Shown piece by piece: positions 28,749 through 38,236 of a DNA stretch of 64,000 nucleotides. A program made the translations under genes and the position numbers. The notes under the pieces are model-generated. The model saw only the letters and a list, made by a program, of their open reading frames with translations, did no database searches and was not told the DNA's origin. The stretch lies in NCBI GenBank assembly GCA_913055645.1, contig CAJXLC010000009.1:1-64000 (forward strand). Direction: 5' to 3'. The DNA comes from an uncultured Pseudomonadota bacterium. Lineage in GTDB: Bacteria > Pseudomonadota > Zetaproteobacteria > Mariprofundales > Mariprofundaceae. How positions within the stretch are numbered: the stretch's first letter is position 1; each line of letters starts with the position of its first letter.

Positions 28749-31655
28749 TCAAATGCTGTCGTCCGCATCTACAATCACTGCGCCTTCAACACTCAAAGGT
28801 TTTTGCTTCCTTATATTTGCCATCACTTCACTTAATCCTTCAGTTAAACTCTGCCGATCCAGCTTCAACATCACTTCTACAAACTTATCCCTATGCGCAA
28901 CATCAATGTCATCTACCGGCGTAGCCGTTAGCGCAACAATCGGGATATCATCAAATTCTTCACGTCCTCTCACCCAGTCAGTCAATTCATAACCATTCAT
29001 ATTGGGCATTTCCAAATCGGTTAGAATTAAATCAGGTCGCCTTTCTTCCAAAATTTTACATGCTTCAATGCCATCTTTTGCCACCCATGCTTCATAATCT
29101 AAAACATCAAAGATTGGCATTACCAAGTTTCTAAAAAATGCTGCGTCTTCAACAAATAATATTTTTTGTCGCAGACTTATATCATCTGAACTGGATAAGT
29201 TTGATGATCTGCGTGCAAACCAATTGACATCTACTTTTTTTACCACTTCAAATGCATCAATCACTTCAGTTGCCATACCATCAACCACTGATGTACCTAA
29301 AAACAGTGGGTCATCCGATTGTGTTTTAATTTCTAACGGTGTTTCAAGAATATCTTCTACTTGTTCAACCTGTAAACACATCCGCTTATGCCCATCTGAT
29401 AAGATTAAAGCATACACCTCACCACTGCATAGCCGCTCCCCAACTTCAATCAAATCACCCCAACGAATCACAGGGATCACATCATCACGGTATTGTAAAA
29501 CCTCTGATGTTCCAGAATATTCAATACGTTCAGCAGGAAAAAGCTCCAAGCGCTCAATCAACACCATCGGAATAGCAAAGCGTTGCTTACCCTGAGAAAA
29601 AACTAAGGTATGTTGCAATTCATTCTCAGAAAAGTCACTTTCATCATCCTCTTCATCTTGGCGCATGGCTTCCACTTCTGAAGAAAGCTGCATCAGGTTC
29701 GCCAACTCATTACAATCAAAAATGGGTATTACAATACCATCACCCAAAATACTGCAACCACCATAAAGCCCTAAATGTTGAAAGTGTACACCCAATGGCT
29801 TAACAACAATTTCCTCAGCACCATAAATTTGATCAACCAAGACGCCAAAGTTTCGATCTCCCAAATCAATCACCACAATCGAACCTGCATCTTCAATGCT
29901 ATCGCTCAATTGCAACTTCTCTTTCAGTCGCATGATGGGTAATAGCTTTCCACGCAAACGGTAAAATGTTTGCCCACCAATCACCCGCCATTCTTGCGAA
30001 TCCTTGGGCGCACTCAATAACTCTTGGATACTCATTTGAGGAATAGCAAAACGTTGATTTTGGCAACTCACAATCATCGCCGAAATAATTGCTAAGGTTA
30101 ACGGAATACGAATACGCAGCGTTGTTCCCTTACCAGGCTCACTGCTGATATCAACATTGCCACCCACTTTCTCAATTTCGGTTCGCACCACATCCATACC
30201 AACACCGCGACCAGATAAATTACTAACCTTTTCAGCAGTCGATAACCCAGCATGGAAAATAAGCTGAAGCGCAGCTTTATCACTAATCTTTTCACCTTGT
30301 TCTTCGGTCAAAACGCCCATCGTAACAGCTTTCTTTTTCACCCGTTCTGCATCAATGCCAGCACCATCATCTTCAATAAGAATCACAATAAAGCCAGATT
30401 CCTGCGAAGCTGATAAACGCAACGTGCCTTCATCAGGTTTACCCGCTTTACGCCTATCATTGGGCATTTCAATGCCATGATCACAACTATTGCGGATAAT
30501 GTGTGTTAAAGGGTCTTTCAAGGCATTTAGAATCGTACGGTCCAGCTCTGTTTCTTCTCCATGCATCACGACAGATATTTTCTTTTCCAACTGTTTGCCC
30601 ATATCACGAACAATACGAGGCACACTATTCCAAATACTCTGAATCGGTTGCATACGTGTACGTAGTAACTGCGATTGTAGTTGCTCCGTAATATGATCAA
30701 TATCGCGGCTAACACGCACAAACTCCATATTCCCCGAAGCTTGCACCATTTGAACCAAACGATTACGGGTTAATACCAACTCACCCACCTGATTCATCAA
30801 AGAATCCAATAAACCCACGTCCACACGAATACTTCCAGCGCTTTTAGGCTTCACAGAACTCGCTTTTTTCTTCACTGGAACAGGGGCAGCGGCTTGAGGT
30901 TCAGAAGCTTTTTCCTTCACTATCTCAACATTGCTTTCCTGATGTACCTCTGTGCTAGCTGGCTCAACATCCATTTTTTCAGCCACTTTTTCAGGTAATT
31001 TGGCTTTCTCTTCTTTGCTGGAACTATTCGCCGCTACTTTAGCAACACCCAATAATTTCAATGCATCGCCAGCTGTAAAACCATCCAGTTCTTTCAACTT
31101 CGCAAAACCTACATCTATGACTGCTTGGGCAGAAAGCAAACCATTATTTACCAATGCACCTGCAGCTTCTTCGGATACATCTGCCGCCCATGTTTTAAGC
31201 TCCGCCAAGGCATCGCTTCCTGCATTTTCTTGTACAGGCTCAGCAGCAGGCTTTTCTTCACCATCCATCGTTGCCACCAAACGCTCAGCAGCATGCAAAC
31301 GATTAATCAAACCACTATAATCTATATCTGGCTCTGCACCTTCCGCTTCAAGCCCATCCAACAAACTGGTAATGGCATCCGCACACTCCAATAATAATGA
31401 TACAAGGTCTGCATTCATCTCAAACTTTAACGAACGTATTTTACTTAAAAGATTCTCGCCCGCATGCGCCACCTTTTCCAGTCCAACTAAACCAAGGAAC
31501 CCACAACTACCCTTCACCGTATGAATAGCACGGAAAATTGCCCCCAGAATTTCTTCATCTTGAGGGTTTGCCTCTAAATCCATCAGTTGTTGCTCGATGG
31601 CAGATAGATTCTCGTTACTTTCCGTTAAAAATTCCGCTAATAGTTCTTCATCCAT
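28749..31655 (-). CDS. cheA: Hybrid chemotaxis kinase CheA with two CheW-like domains and a receiver
   Basis: A 968-residue kinase. The HPt domain (about 1-105) has the phosphorylated His45 in AIHTVKGSCGF. A small helical segment at about 150-210 (KLKELDGFTAGDALKLLGVAK, resembling a helix-hairpin unit) replaces the usual P2 domain. Then come an acidic/Lys linker, dimerisation and ATPase domains (about 275-540; ILIEDDGAGID, GRGVGMDVV, GTTLRIRIPLT). Two CheW-like domains follow (QNQRFAIPQMSI and KQRFAIPMVLI, about 545-815), then a receiver domain (about 835-955; LILTDLEMPNMNG). Duplicated CheW modules plus a fused receiver are unusual and give the kinase its own phosphate acceptor. Confidence 0.95.
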   Translation of the reverse strand: MDEELLAEFLTESNENLSAIEQQLMDLEANPQDEEILGAIFRAIHTVKGSCGFLGLVGLEKVAHAGENLLSKIRSLKFEMNADLVSLLLECADAITSLLDGLEAEGAEPDIDYSGLINRLHAAERLVATMDGEEKPAAEPVQENAGSDALAELKTWAADVSEEAAGALVNNGLLSAQAVIDVGFAKLKELDGFTAGDALKLLGVAKVAANSSSKEEKAKLPEKVAEKMDVEPASTEVHQESNVEIVKEKASEPQAAAPVPVKKKASSVKPKSAGSIRVDVGLLDSLMNQVGELVLTRNRLVQMVQASGNMEFVRVSRDIDHITEQLQSQLLRTRMQPIQSIWNSVPRIVRDMGKQLEKKISVVMHGEETELDRTILNALKDPLTHIIRNSCDHGIEMPNDRRKAGKPDEGTLRLSASQESGFIVILIEDDGAGIDAERVKKKAVTMGVLTEEQGEKISDKAALQLIFHAGLSTAEKVSNLSGRGVGMDVVRTEIEKVGGNVDISSEPGKGTTLRIRIPLTLAIISAMIVSCQNQRFAIPQMSIQELLSAPKDSQEWRVIGGQTFYRLRGKLLPIMRLKEKLQLSDSIEDAGSIVVIDLGDRNFGVLVDQIYGAEEIVVKPLGVHFQHLGLYGGCSILGDGIVIPIFDCNELANLMQLSSEVEAMRQDEEDDESDFSENELQHTLVFSQGKQRFAIPMVLIERLELFPAERIEYSGTSEVLQYRDDVIPVIRWGDLIEVGERLCSGEVYALILSDGHKRMCLQVEQVEDILETPLEIKTQSDDPLFLGTSVVDGMATEVIDAFEVVKKVDVNWFARRSSNLSSSDDISLRQKILFVEDAAFFRNLVMPIFDVLDYEAWVAKDGIEACKILEERRPDLILTDLEMPNMNGYELTDWVRGREEFDDIPIVALTATPVDDIDVAHRDKFVEVMLKLDRQSLTEGLSEVMANIRKQKPLSVEGAVIVDADDSI

Positions 31656-31740
31656 ACCTTACTCCGAAATCCAATCAATTCACTAAAAGTCACCTATTCA
31701 GACTGATAAATAGTCATTCAAGTATTTATTTACCTTTACG

Positions 31741-31807
31741 GTCATTCCCGCGAAAGCGGCAACCCATAGTTTACAATGGATCCTCGATTCAAACATTCGG
31801 GGATGAC
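31741..31807. repeat. Dispersed palindromic repeat B, copy 3
   Basis: GTCATTCCCGCGAAAGCGG at the left faces CATTCGGGGATGAC at the right, with a central ATGGATCCTCGATTC. This is the common extragenic palindrome type of proteobacteria. It sits between the CheY gene and cheA inside the operon and could fold in the mRNA, lowering or protecting downstream expression. Confidence 0.75.
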
Positions 31808-31837
31808 GAGGTAATTTAGTACCTGAACCACTATAAA

Positions 31838-32215
31838 TTAAAACAACATACCGCCCACCATTTCTATCAATGCATCCGGTTCAAAAGGTTTCACCAGCCA
31901 TGCAGAAACGCCCGATTCATGACCAACCGATTTCTTATCTTCACCCGACTCCGTTGTTAGCATTACAATGGGTGTTTCTGTATAAGCTGGAATAGCGCGA
32001 ATATTCTGAATCATAGTCAAACCATCCATATTCGGCATATTCAAATCAGTTAAAATCAAGTCATAAGGGTTATCAGCCGATGCTGTTGCCTTGTCTAAAC
32101 CAATCTGTCCGTCTTTGGCCTCATCCACTTGAAAATCAACTTTTGCCAAGGTGCGTTTCACAGTAATCCGCACCATGGTTGAATCTTCAACGATTAATAT
32201 TCTTGGGCCGCTCAT
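31838..32215 (-). CDS. CheY-like response regulator coupled to the channel gene
   Basis: A receiver-only protein of 125 residues starting at MSGPRILIVEDSTMVR. The acceptor is Asp57 in LILTDLNMP, with Thr in MLTTES and Lys in LVKPFEPD. GAAGGAGG precedes the ATG, which overlaps the stop of the giant channel gene (ATGA at 32212-32215). Such tight coupling suggests matched amounts of regulator and channel. This is the likely partner of the CheZ-like DxxxQ helix at the channel C-terminus, though that is inference. It has no DNA-binding domain. Confidence 0.94.
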   Translation of the reverse strand: MSGPRILIVEDSTMVRITVKRTLAKVDFQVDEAKDGQIGLDKATASADNPYDLILTDLNMPNMDGLTMIQNIRAIPAYTETPIVMLTTESGEDKKSVGHESGVSAWLVKPFEPDALIEMVGGMLF

Positions 32216-35200
32216 AACTCCTCCTTCAAAACCATGCGTTCTTCTTCCATCACATAACGCTGACTTACTTCCTCTTGCCATAATGCAGCCTGACCACTTT
32301 CAGGCACATGATTCGACCAATCCTTCAAACAACTTTTCACATTATTCAAACGCTGTGATACGCGATCAATATTTTGTAGGTCCGTCAAAGCCGCCATAAT
32401 CAATTCTTCGACTTCTTCTGATACACCCATATCAAGGACTTCAGTCAGTTTGACCAAGCCTTCTTCACAGCTCTCATTCAATAGCTCTAAGGATCCGCCA
32501 ACCTGCTTTTTAAGCACCCTTAACAATCGTTTATCCGCTTGCTGCGGCCACACAGAATCATTCATCACTTCACCTTCCAATACAGCCTTTTCCAATCCTG
32601 TTTCGGCTTGTTTTATGATACCTATATCTTTATCATCAATACTTTCTTCAACTTGCTCTAAAGCTTCATTTTCAACTATTTTTTCTACCACTTCTTCTAC
32701 AGTCTCTTCTAAATCTTCTTCTATAATGTCCTGCTGTATACTTTCAGACGTTGCTTCAGAATCCTCTTCAACAACCTTTTCGCTCATCGTAGCAGGCTTC
32801 TCTTCAACCACGTCGTTAACATCTGCAACAACCTTTTCTACCACGGCTTCTTGTACAGATGTTTCAATGGCTACCTCGACGTTACTCTCTTCTCTTTCAT
32901 TTGCACTCAACACGCCACGGCGACAAAATAATAAAGTCACCGTTTGAGCAGGCACATCCATTTCCATGACAGGTGAACCAGCCAATAAATGCATACGACT
33001 ACCTGTATCATCTTGTGGCTGTGGAAACAGCTTATCCAACACTGTAAATGCCGTTTGCCCATCACGTTCAACTTCTGGCATTACATATGCCATAAGCATC
33101 CATCCACGGCGCAAGGCTTCTCGATATACAGGTACCCAATCCATGTCCGCTTCAATTTCCACCAAGCGCGTGGTTGCCACATCTTCGACGAGCACAGTGT
33201 CGCCCAACATGGCATCCATAAACGCATAGCTTTTTTCATCTTGTTGGCTTTCCTCCTGATTCAAATGCTTTCTAGCATGGGTAAGCAACTGCCTTGCCAT
33301 AAACACATCGTGAAAAGCATCTGGCGAACCCACATCCACTGCCAAATCAGGATAATTCAGTCCTGCCATTTCAAAGGATGAAACATGCTCACCACTTCGC
33401 GGCAATATCATTAGCTTGGGTGGCGTCCACCATTTTACCTTGGCTTTGCGCTCTGAGAGTACGCGTGCCACTTCATGGAACCACAATTCAAGCAGTGAAT
33501 CTTCACTACCATTGGACTGCTCTTCAGGATAAAACATCATCACCTTGCAACCACGCAGCAGTGATTCCCAAACCGAATTATCCAACCCATCCCAAGCATG
33601 TAGCGATACTTTTAACTCACATTTACAATGTGTCGCAGCGCGTTCACACGCATCTTTTATACTACGATTTTGTAGGGTAAGTTTATCCTCATGCACCGTG
33701 CTCAACACATGTACGGTAAGCTTATGATGTTTGAGTGCCATTTCTTCAACCATGGCAGGAAGACCTGCATGCCAACCCAAGAAAATCATGGATAAATCCC
33801 ATGTTTCAGGCCATGTGAATTGTTTTAGGGTATTTTCATGCGGCTGATTTTCATTCATGGACAACGCTCCTTCCATGATACCAGACCAAAGCAATGTCGA
33901 GCCGCCCAACCCTACAACATCAGTGAATGTTTCACTCTTTTCAGCATGCATTAAATCACTAAACAAAACGAACGAACCATCTTCACGTCGCGCTGCCAAA
34001 AGGTTCACACCTGCTGCAAAACAATCGCTTAACCATGCATCCAAAACTTGTGATGATTCGCCCACTGATACCATCACCATGCCACTACCAGACTGCACTT
34101 CAAATATCCAAGGCACTGTCTTTAATCCTATCTCACCTGCCACCGCATCGAGCATGCGAATACCCAATTCTGGCATCCAAGCGCAATGATGCATTTGATA
34201 CAACATCCGCGCTGCCACTGATGCTGAATTTAATACCGACATGGACATGGAATCGCCATATAATGATTGCAATCGTGGAGACAACCCTGCTTCTGAGATC
34301 AGCATACCATCCACATTAAAATCGCGTGCCAAATGATGATTATCTACCAAACTTTCCGTGTTGATGCTTTCGTTTCCTTTCCGAAACAGCACCAACTGCC
34401 GAATACCAGATAAATGAAACCGCTCCATCAAACCACGACTGCCAGATTCAACTTCACGTACTGATAACCAACTACCAATCGTCGTTGCGCCATCCATCGC
34501 CTGGCCATGAAAAATCCACACCGAAGACATACTTTGCCTCATACGAGCAAAGAACTTGTCCAGCCTTTTGAGAATCAGCAATGCTTGATCATTGCTACCT
34601 GCCAAGACCATCTGCTCACGTGCTGATAGAGAGCTATTACGCAATTCACGTAACATATATTGCATAACATTTGAGCCAAGGTTTACCATCAATGCAAAGA
34701 AAAATACGCCCGAAAGCACCAGCAACGCTGTTAATCCCACTAACCACGGTGAGAATGCTTCTGGTGTCGCAGCACCAGGGTCGGTTAGCACCCGAAAAAC
34801 ATACAACATCACCTGAAATGGCAAATAATCTGCCGGTGTAATATTACCATCATCATTAATATCCATTTCAGGATAAAGGTAAATTACTGCCAATGAGCCC
34901 ATAATCATCATCGCCACCAGCATACCTGCCAACATACTGCTTTCACTACGAACTTCTTGTATAGCAAGCACCCGTTTGGCTGCTTTGGCAATATTACCTA
35001 CAGGATTAAGCATTACCAAAAAACGAATCGCACGCAGCCCAACCCAAGCTGCTGCCACACCAGGAATAAGACCCAACACAGCAATACTGACAAGCATATC
35101 CAACGATACAAAAGCCAATTCTGCCTTTTTGCGCCCACCATCGGGTAAAACTTTAAGAATAGATACCGTACGACATACACCTTCAATCAATAAAAACACA

Positions 35201-35817
35201 CCGATATACATCGCGACCCATGGTATGGCGATAGCAACACATGCCATCGCCACCACAATCAAGGCAAAAGGCAGGGAGTAAACAAATGTATCGTGGGTAA
35301 GAAAACGAAATATTCGCAACATCCGCAGCATATACATACCACGGAAAAGCCTAGCAATACGCAAATAAACAGCCTGATGTAATGGGTTCACTGGCATAAA
35401 TAGAGCTGAAATAAGGCTCATCGTTGCCAAGCCATCCAATATCAAAAACACCAGTTCAGAACGATTACGAAAGCGATTCTCTTTTTGCAACCAAAAGCGC
35501 AAACACCATTCAACCACAAAAAATACACCCAATGTCGCCAATACAAAGCTATAGCGCTCAAACATGCATAACACAAGCGCAACAACGATTAAAATAGCAT
35601 ACCTAGGATGTGAAAAGACACGCTCGCCCAGCAGCAGCCACTCACGGCGTGAATGCTCACCTGAAATCCAACGTTTCACCCAAGCAGATTGCGAACGCGG
35701 TGTTTTTTTTACATCAGCATCCGCCATCTCATCTAAAACCTCATGTGAGACCTTATCTGATGCACTCAACACATCGTTTGCATCATTTACATCGTTTGCT
35801 GGTCCCACCTTCACCAC
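32212..35817 (-). CDS. Giant CASTOR/POLLUX-like ion channel with RCK domains and CheZ-like tail
   Basis: A 1201-residue protein with GTG start (GGAGGT upstream). Residues 72-172 form four membrane segments, the fourth carrying Arg153, 156, 159, 165, 168 and 171, the three-residue spacing of a voltage sensor. A second set of four segments is at 180-285. A pore pair follows at 292-390 with TDPG (345-348), as in CASTOR/POLLUX channels. Between S5 and the pore, residues 319-330 fit a 12-residue EF-hand/dockerin calcium loop. RCK-like domains start at 400 (REQMVLAGSND) and 672 (IFLGWHAGLPAMVEEM). Residues 975-1088 are an acidic linker; 1089-1201 are helical with IDRVSQ (Asp1151, Gln1155), like the CheZ DxxxQ site. 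It lies between an MCP and a CheY gene. Ion and ligand are unknown. Confidence 0.8.
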   Translation of the reverse strand: MVKVGPANDVNDANDVLSASDKVSHEVLDEMADADVKKTPRSQSAWVKRWISGEHSRREWLLLGERVFSHPRYAILIVVALVLCMFERYSFVLATLGVFFVVEWCLRFWLQKENRFRNRSELVFLILDGLATMSLISALFMPVNPLHQAVYLRIARLFRGMYMLRMLRIFRFLTHDTFVYSLPFALIVVAMACVAIAIPWVAMYIGVFLLIEGVCRTVSILKVLPDGGRKKAELAFVSLDMLVSIAVLGLIPGVAAAWVGLRAIRFLVMLNPVGNIAKAAKRVLAIQEVRSESSMLAGMLVAMMIMGSLAVIYLYPEMDINDDGNITPADYLPFQVMLYVFRVLTDPGAATPEAFSPWLVGLTALLVLSGVFFFALMVNLGSNVMQYMLRELRNSSLSAREQMVLAGSNDQALLILKRLDKFFARMRQSMSSVWIFHGQAMDGATTIGSWLSVREVESGSRGLMERFHLSGIRQLVLFRKGNESINTESLVDNHHLARDFNVDGMLISEAGLSPRLQSLYGDSMSMSVLNSASVAARMLYQMHHCAWMPELGIRMLDAVAGEIGLKTVPWIFEVQSGSGMVMVSVGESSQVLDAWLSDCFAAGVNLLAARREDGSFVLFSDLMHAEKSETFTDVVGLGGSTLLWSGIMEGALSMNENQPHENTLKQFTWPETWDLSMIFLGWHAGLPAMVEEMALKHHKLTVHVLSTVHEDKLTLQNRSIKDACERAATHCKCELKVSLHAWDGLDNSVWESLLRGCKVMMFYPEEQSNGSEDSLLELWFHEVARVLSERKAKVKWWTPPKLMILPRSGEHVSSFEMAGLNYPDLAVDVGSPDAFHDVFMARQLLTHARKHLNQEESQQDEKSYAFMDAMLGDTVLVEDVATTRLVEIEADMDWVPVYREALRRGWMLMAYVMPEVERDGQTAFTVLDKLFPQPQDDTGSRMHLLAGSPVMEMDVPAQTVTLLFCRRGVLSANEREESNVEVAIETSVQEAVVEKVVADVNDVVEEKPATMSEKVVEEDSEATSESIQQDIIEEDLEETVEEVVEKIVENEALEQVEESIDDKDIGIIKQAETGLEKAVLEGEVMNDSVWPQQADKRLLRVLKKQVGGSLELLNESCEEGLVKLTEVLDMGVSEEVEELIMAALTDLQNIDRVSQRLNNVKSCLKDWSNHVPESGQAALWQEEVSQRYVMEEERMVLKEEL

Positions 35818-35891
35818 CTTACGTACCTCCGCCGCAGCACATGCTACTGGTTGCTCTGGGAGAATTTCCCGACCATCATTTGCGCCACCAA

Positions 35892-38138
35892 CTAACGGCG
35901 ACGCAATGCGGCTAAAAAATCACGCACCCGCTGGGATAAACCTTCCCCTTTTTGACGAATATCTGTGGATGAAGTGAGCACATCTCCTGCAGCTTTACCT
36001 GTTTCATTCGATGCTTCTGTCACCGAAGAAATCGCCTCTGTCACACGCTGAGTTGCATCTGAGGCATATTGCACACTTTGAGAGATTTCACGGGTTGCTT
36101 CATTTTGCCCTTCTGTAGCAGCAGAAATCGCTTGGTTAATATCATTCATCTTTTGAATGGTTTCGCCAATATGTCCAATCGCTTTGGCTGCACCATCACT
36201 CTCCTTCTGAATAGATGAGATTTGACCTGCAATTTTTTCAGTCGCTTGAGCAGTTTGGTTGGCAAGCTCTTTGACTTCGCCCGCAACCACTGCAAAACCA
36301 CGGCCAGCCTCACCTGCCCGTGCCGCTTCAATACTGGCATTGAGTGCCAATAAATTGGTTTGTTCTGCAATATCCGTAATCACTCGAATAACCTCACCAA
36401 TTTCTTCCGATACCTTGGCTAATTTCGTAACATTTTGATTGGTCGTTTCAGCTTCTTCCACTGCTTGACCTGACATATCCACAGCATCACGCACTTGGCG
36501 TGTAATTTCTGCAATTGAAGCTGTCAGCTCTTCTGCTGCAGATGCCACAGTCATCACATTTTCATTCGCCTCAGCAGAGCTATGGGAAACGCTTTCTGCT
36601 TGTGTTGTGGATTGTTCGGCAGTGCTAGAAAGGGTTTCACTCGCAGTCTGCATGCCCACTGATGCCTCAATCAAATCATTGACCAAGGCTGCGACATTAC
36701 TTTCAAAGTCTCCCGCTAATTGATGTTGCTCAGACACATCATTCCACGACACCATCACAGAGTCCCATTCACCCTCATGATTATCAATGGCATGCGCAGA
36801 AAATTCGATCTCATGACCATCCGCCTCAAAACTTGCAGACATTGGAAATGCAGCCCTATTGGAAAGTAATTTGCGCTGGTGCGAAGGATCTTTGTGAAAA
36901 ATATCAATGCACTGCCCAATCATGTTATCCACTCGACAAGGTAAGAAATTCTGTAGTGTTTGAAATAGTTCCGTTGCTGCTGGATTCATATAAGTAATTT
37001 TCAAATCTTTGGCATTTGCAATCATGGTTGCCTGTGGTGATGCTTCTACCACACGCCGTAAAAGCGTGGCTTCAGCGGATTGTTCTTGAAAAATAGCCAA
37101 CGATTCCAACATCTCACCAATTTCACCGCCTTCATCGCCAACCACAGGAATCACATCACCTCTTTCCAATGCATCCATAGAAGTCGCAACACGTGCAATC
37201 GGATCACCAACCGACCTTGCAATTCTCCAAACAGCCAACATTACAAATACAAACACCAACAACATAATGCCTATATAATAACGCGGCAAAACTTTCATAA
37301 CATACGCATATTCTTCATCCAACTTCGAAAGATAATCACCAAGCGCTTCATCTGCTGTGTTAAAGTCATTCATTATCGGACCTTGGAAACTAGCTTCCAA
37401 CGCTTTAGCATCGTGCAATAATTTTGTATTCATGGTTGCATACTTCATGAAGCTTTGTTCATAATCATTCATAAGCATCAAAATTGATTGCTTCTCAGAA
37501 CTGGCAAGATTTGAGGATGCCAATAAACGTGCAAAAATAAGCTTTTCTTCTTGGAATTCTTTCACATACTCTAATGAACTGCGCAGCATAAAATCTTTTT
37601 CATGACGGCGAAGCATCAACATCGACGTCAACAATTTATCCTGCTTAAAGTGCTCCAGCTTCCTCTCAGCAGCATGTACCTTATCTCGAAAATGACCCTG
37701 CAGCCCGTCATTCTCGTTCATGCCAAGTTCTGGGCGCATGGCTATCACTTTTTCAGCATTGACATCATAGCTATCTACAATTTCTTTTAACGCTTCAACA
37801 CTTGCTTTCACCTTTTCATTAGGCGCTCTTTCAAGCAAGTTATGAAGCTCTTTAACATTCTCTTTTTTTAACGATTGGTACGCTTCCAATGCATCTGGGT
37901 GCTTATGCACAGCATAAAGCTGAACCTTACGCGCCTCTACAGATAAACTCGTTGCCAGCCCATCCAACACTTCCATGGTGTCACCCGCTGCAATCTGTTC
38001 ATTTGAAATATCCAACAAACTCGTAACCATGTATTGATGCGTAATTGCAGATGCTAGCAATCCCAGCAATGCCACAACACCAATCAGTGACAAACGTTTC
38101 ATAATAGAAAATTGCTTTAGATTTAGTAAATTCATCAT
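35892..38138 (-). CDS. Methyl-accepting chemotaxis protein with HBM-type sensor and PAS domain
   Basis: A 748-residue receptor. Membrane helices are at about 15-34 and 286-306, enclosing a long all-helical periplasmic domain. Its [12 protein letters not shown] segment is typical of helical bimodular (HBM) sensors, which bind organic acids in characterised cases. A HAMP domain (about 307-360) is followed by a PAS domain (about 363-465) and the signalling hairpin with [26 protein letters not shown]. It has both an external and an internal sensor. It is the first gene of the operon, with a sigma-54-like promoter just upstream. The channel gene follows after 74 bases. Confidence 0.94.
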   Translation of the reverse strand: MMNLLNLKQFSIMKRLSLIGVVALLGLLASAITHQYMVTSLLDISNEQIAAGDTMEVLDGLATSLSVEARKVQLYAVHKHPDALEAYQSLKKENVKELHNLLERAPNEKVKASVEALKEIVDSYDVNAEKVIAMRPELGMNENDGLQGHFRDKVHAAERKLEHFKQDKLLTSMLMLRRHEKDFMLRSSLEYVKEFQEEKLIFARLLASSNLASSEKQSILMLMNDYEQSFMKYATMNTKLLHDAKALEASFQGPIMNDFNTADEALGDYLSKLDEEYAYVMKVLPRYYIGIMLLVFVFVMLAVWRIARSVGDPIARVATSMDALERGDVIPVVGDEGGEIGEMLESLAIFQEQSAEATLLRRVVEASPQATMIANAKDLKITYMNPAATELFQTLQNFLPCRVDNMIGQCIDIFHKDPSHQRKLLSNRAAFPMSASFEADGHEIEFSAHAIDNHEGEWDSVMVSWNDVSEQHQLAGDFESNVAALVNDLIEASVGMQTASETLSSTAEQSTTQAESVSHSSAEANENVMTVASAAEELTASIAEITRQVRDAVDMSGQAVEEAETTNQNVTKLAKVSEEIGEVIRVITDIAEQTNLLALNASIEAARAGEAGRGFAVVAGEVKELANQTAQATEKIAGQISSIQKESDGAAKAIGHIGETIQKMNDINQAISAATEGQNEATREISQSVQYASDATQRVTEAISSVTEASNETGKAAGDVLTSSTDIRQKGEGLSQRVRDFLAALRRR

Positions 38139-38173
38139 TTAATCCCCAGAGAAAACTTATTCACAGGGAAGAA

Positions 38174-38190
38174 AGCAAGTTTCACGCCAA
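38174..38190 (-). promoter_or_regulatory. Sigma-54-like promoter before the chemosensory operon
   Basis: On the minus strand TTGGCGTGAAACTTGCTT matches the -24/-12 consensus (YTGGCAC-N5-TTGCW), with GG and GC ten bases apart. The -12 element lies about 36 bases before the MCP start codon, leaving a short leader. There are two mismatches in the -24 box, and an enhancer-binding activator is not seen in the window. Confidence 0.5.
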
Positions 38191-38236
38191 TTTCACATGT
38201 CAAAACTACTGTAAAAAAAAGCGGCTAAAAAAATAA

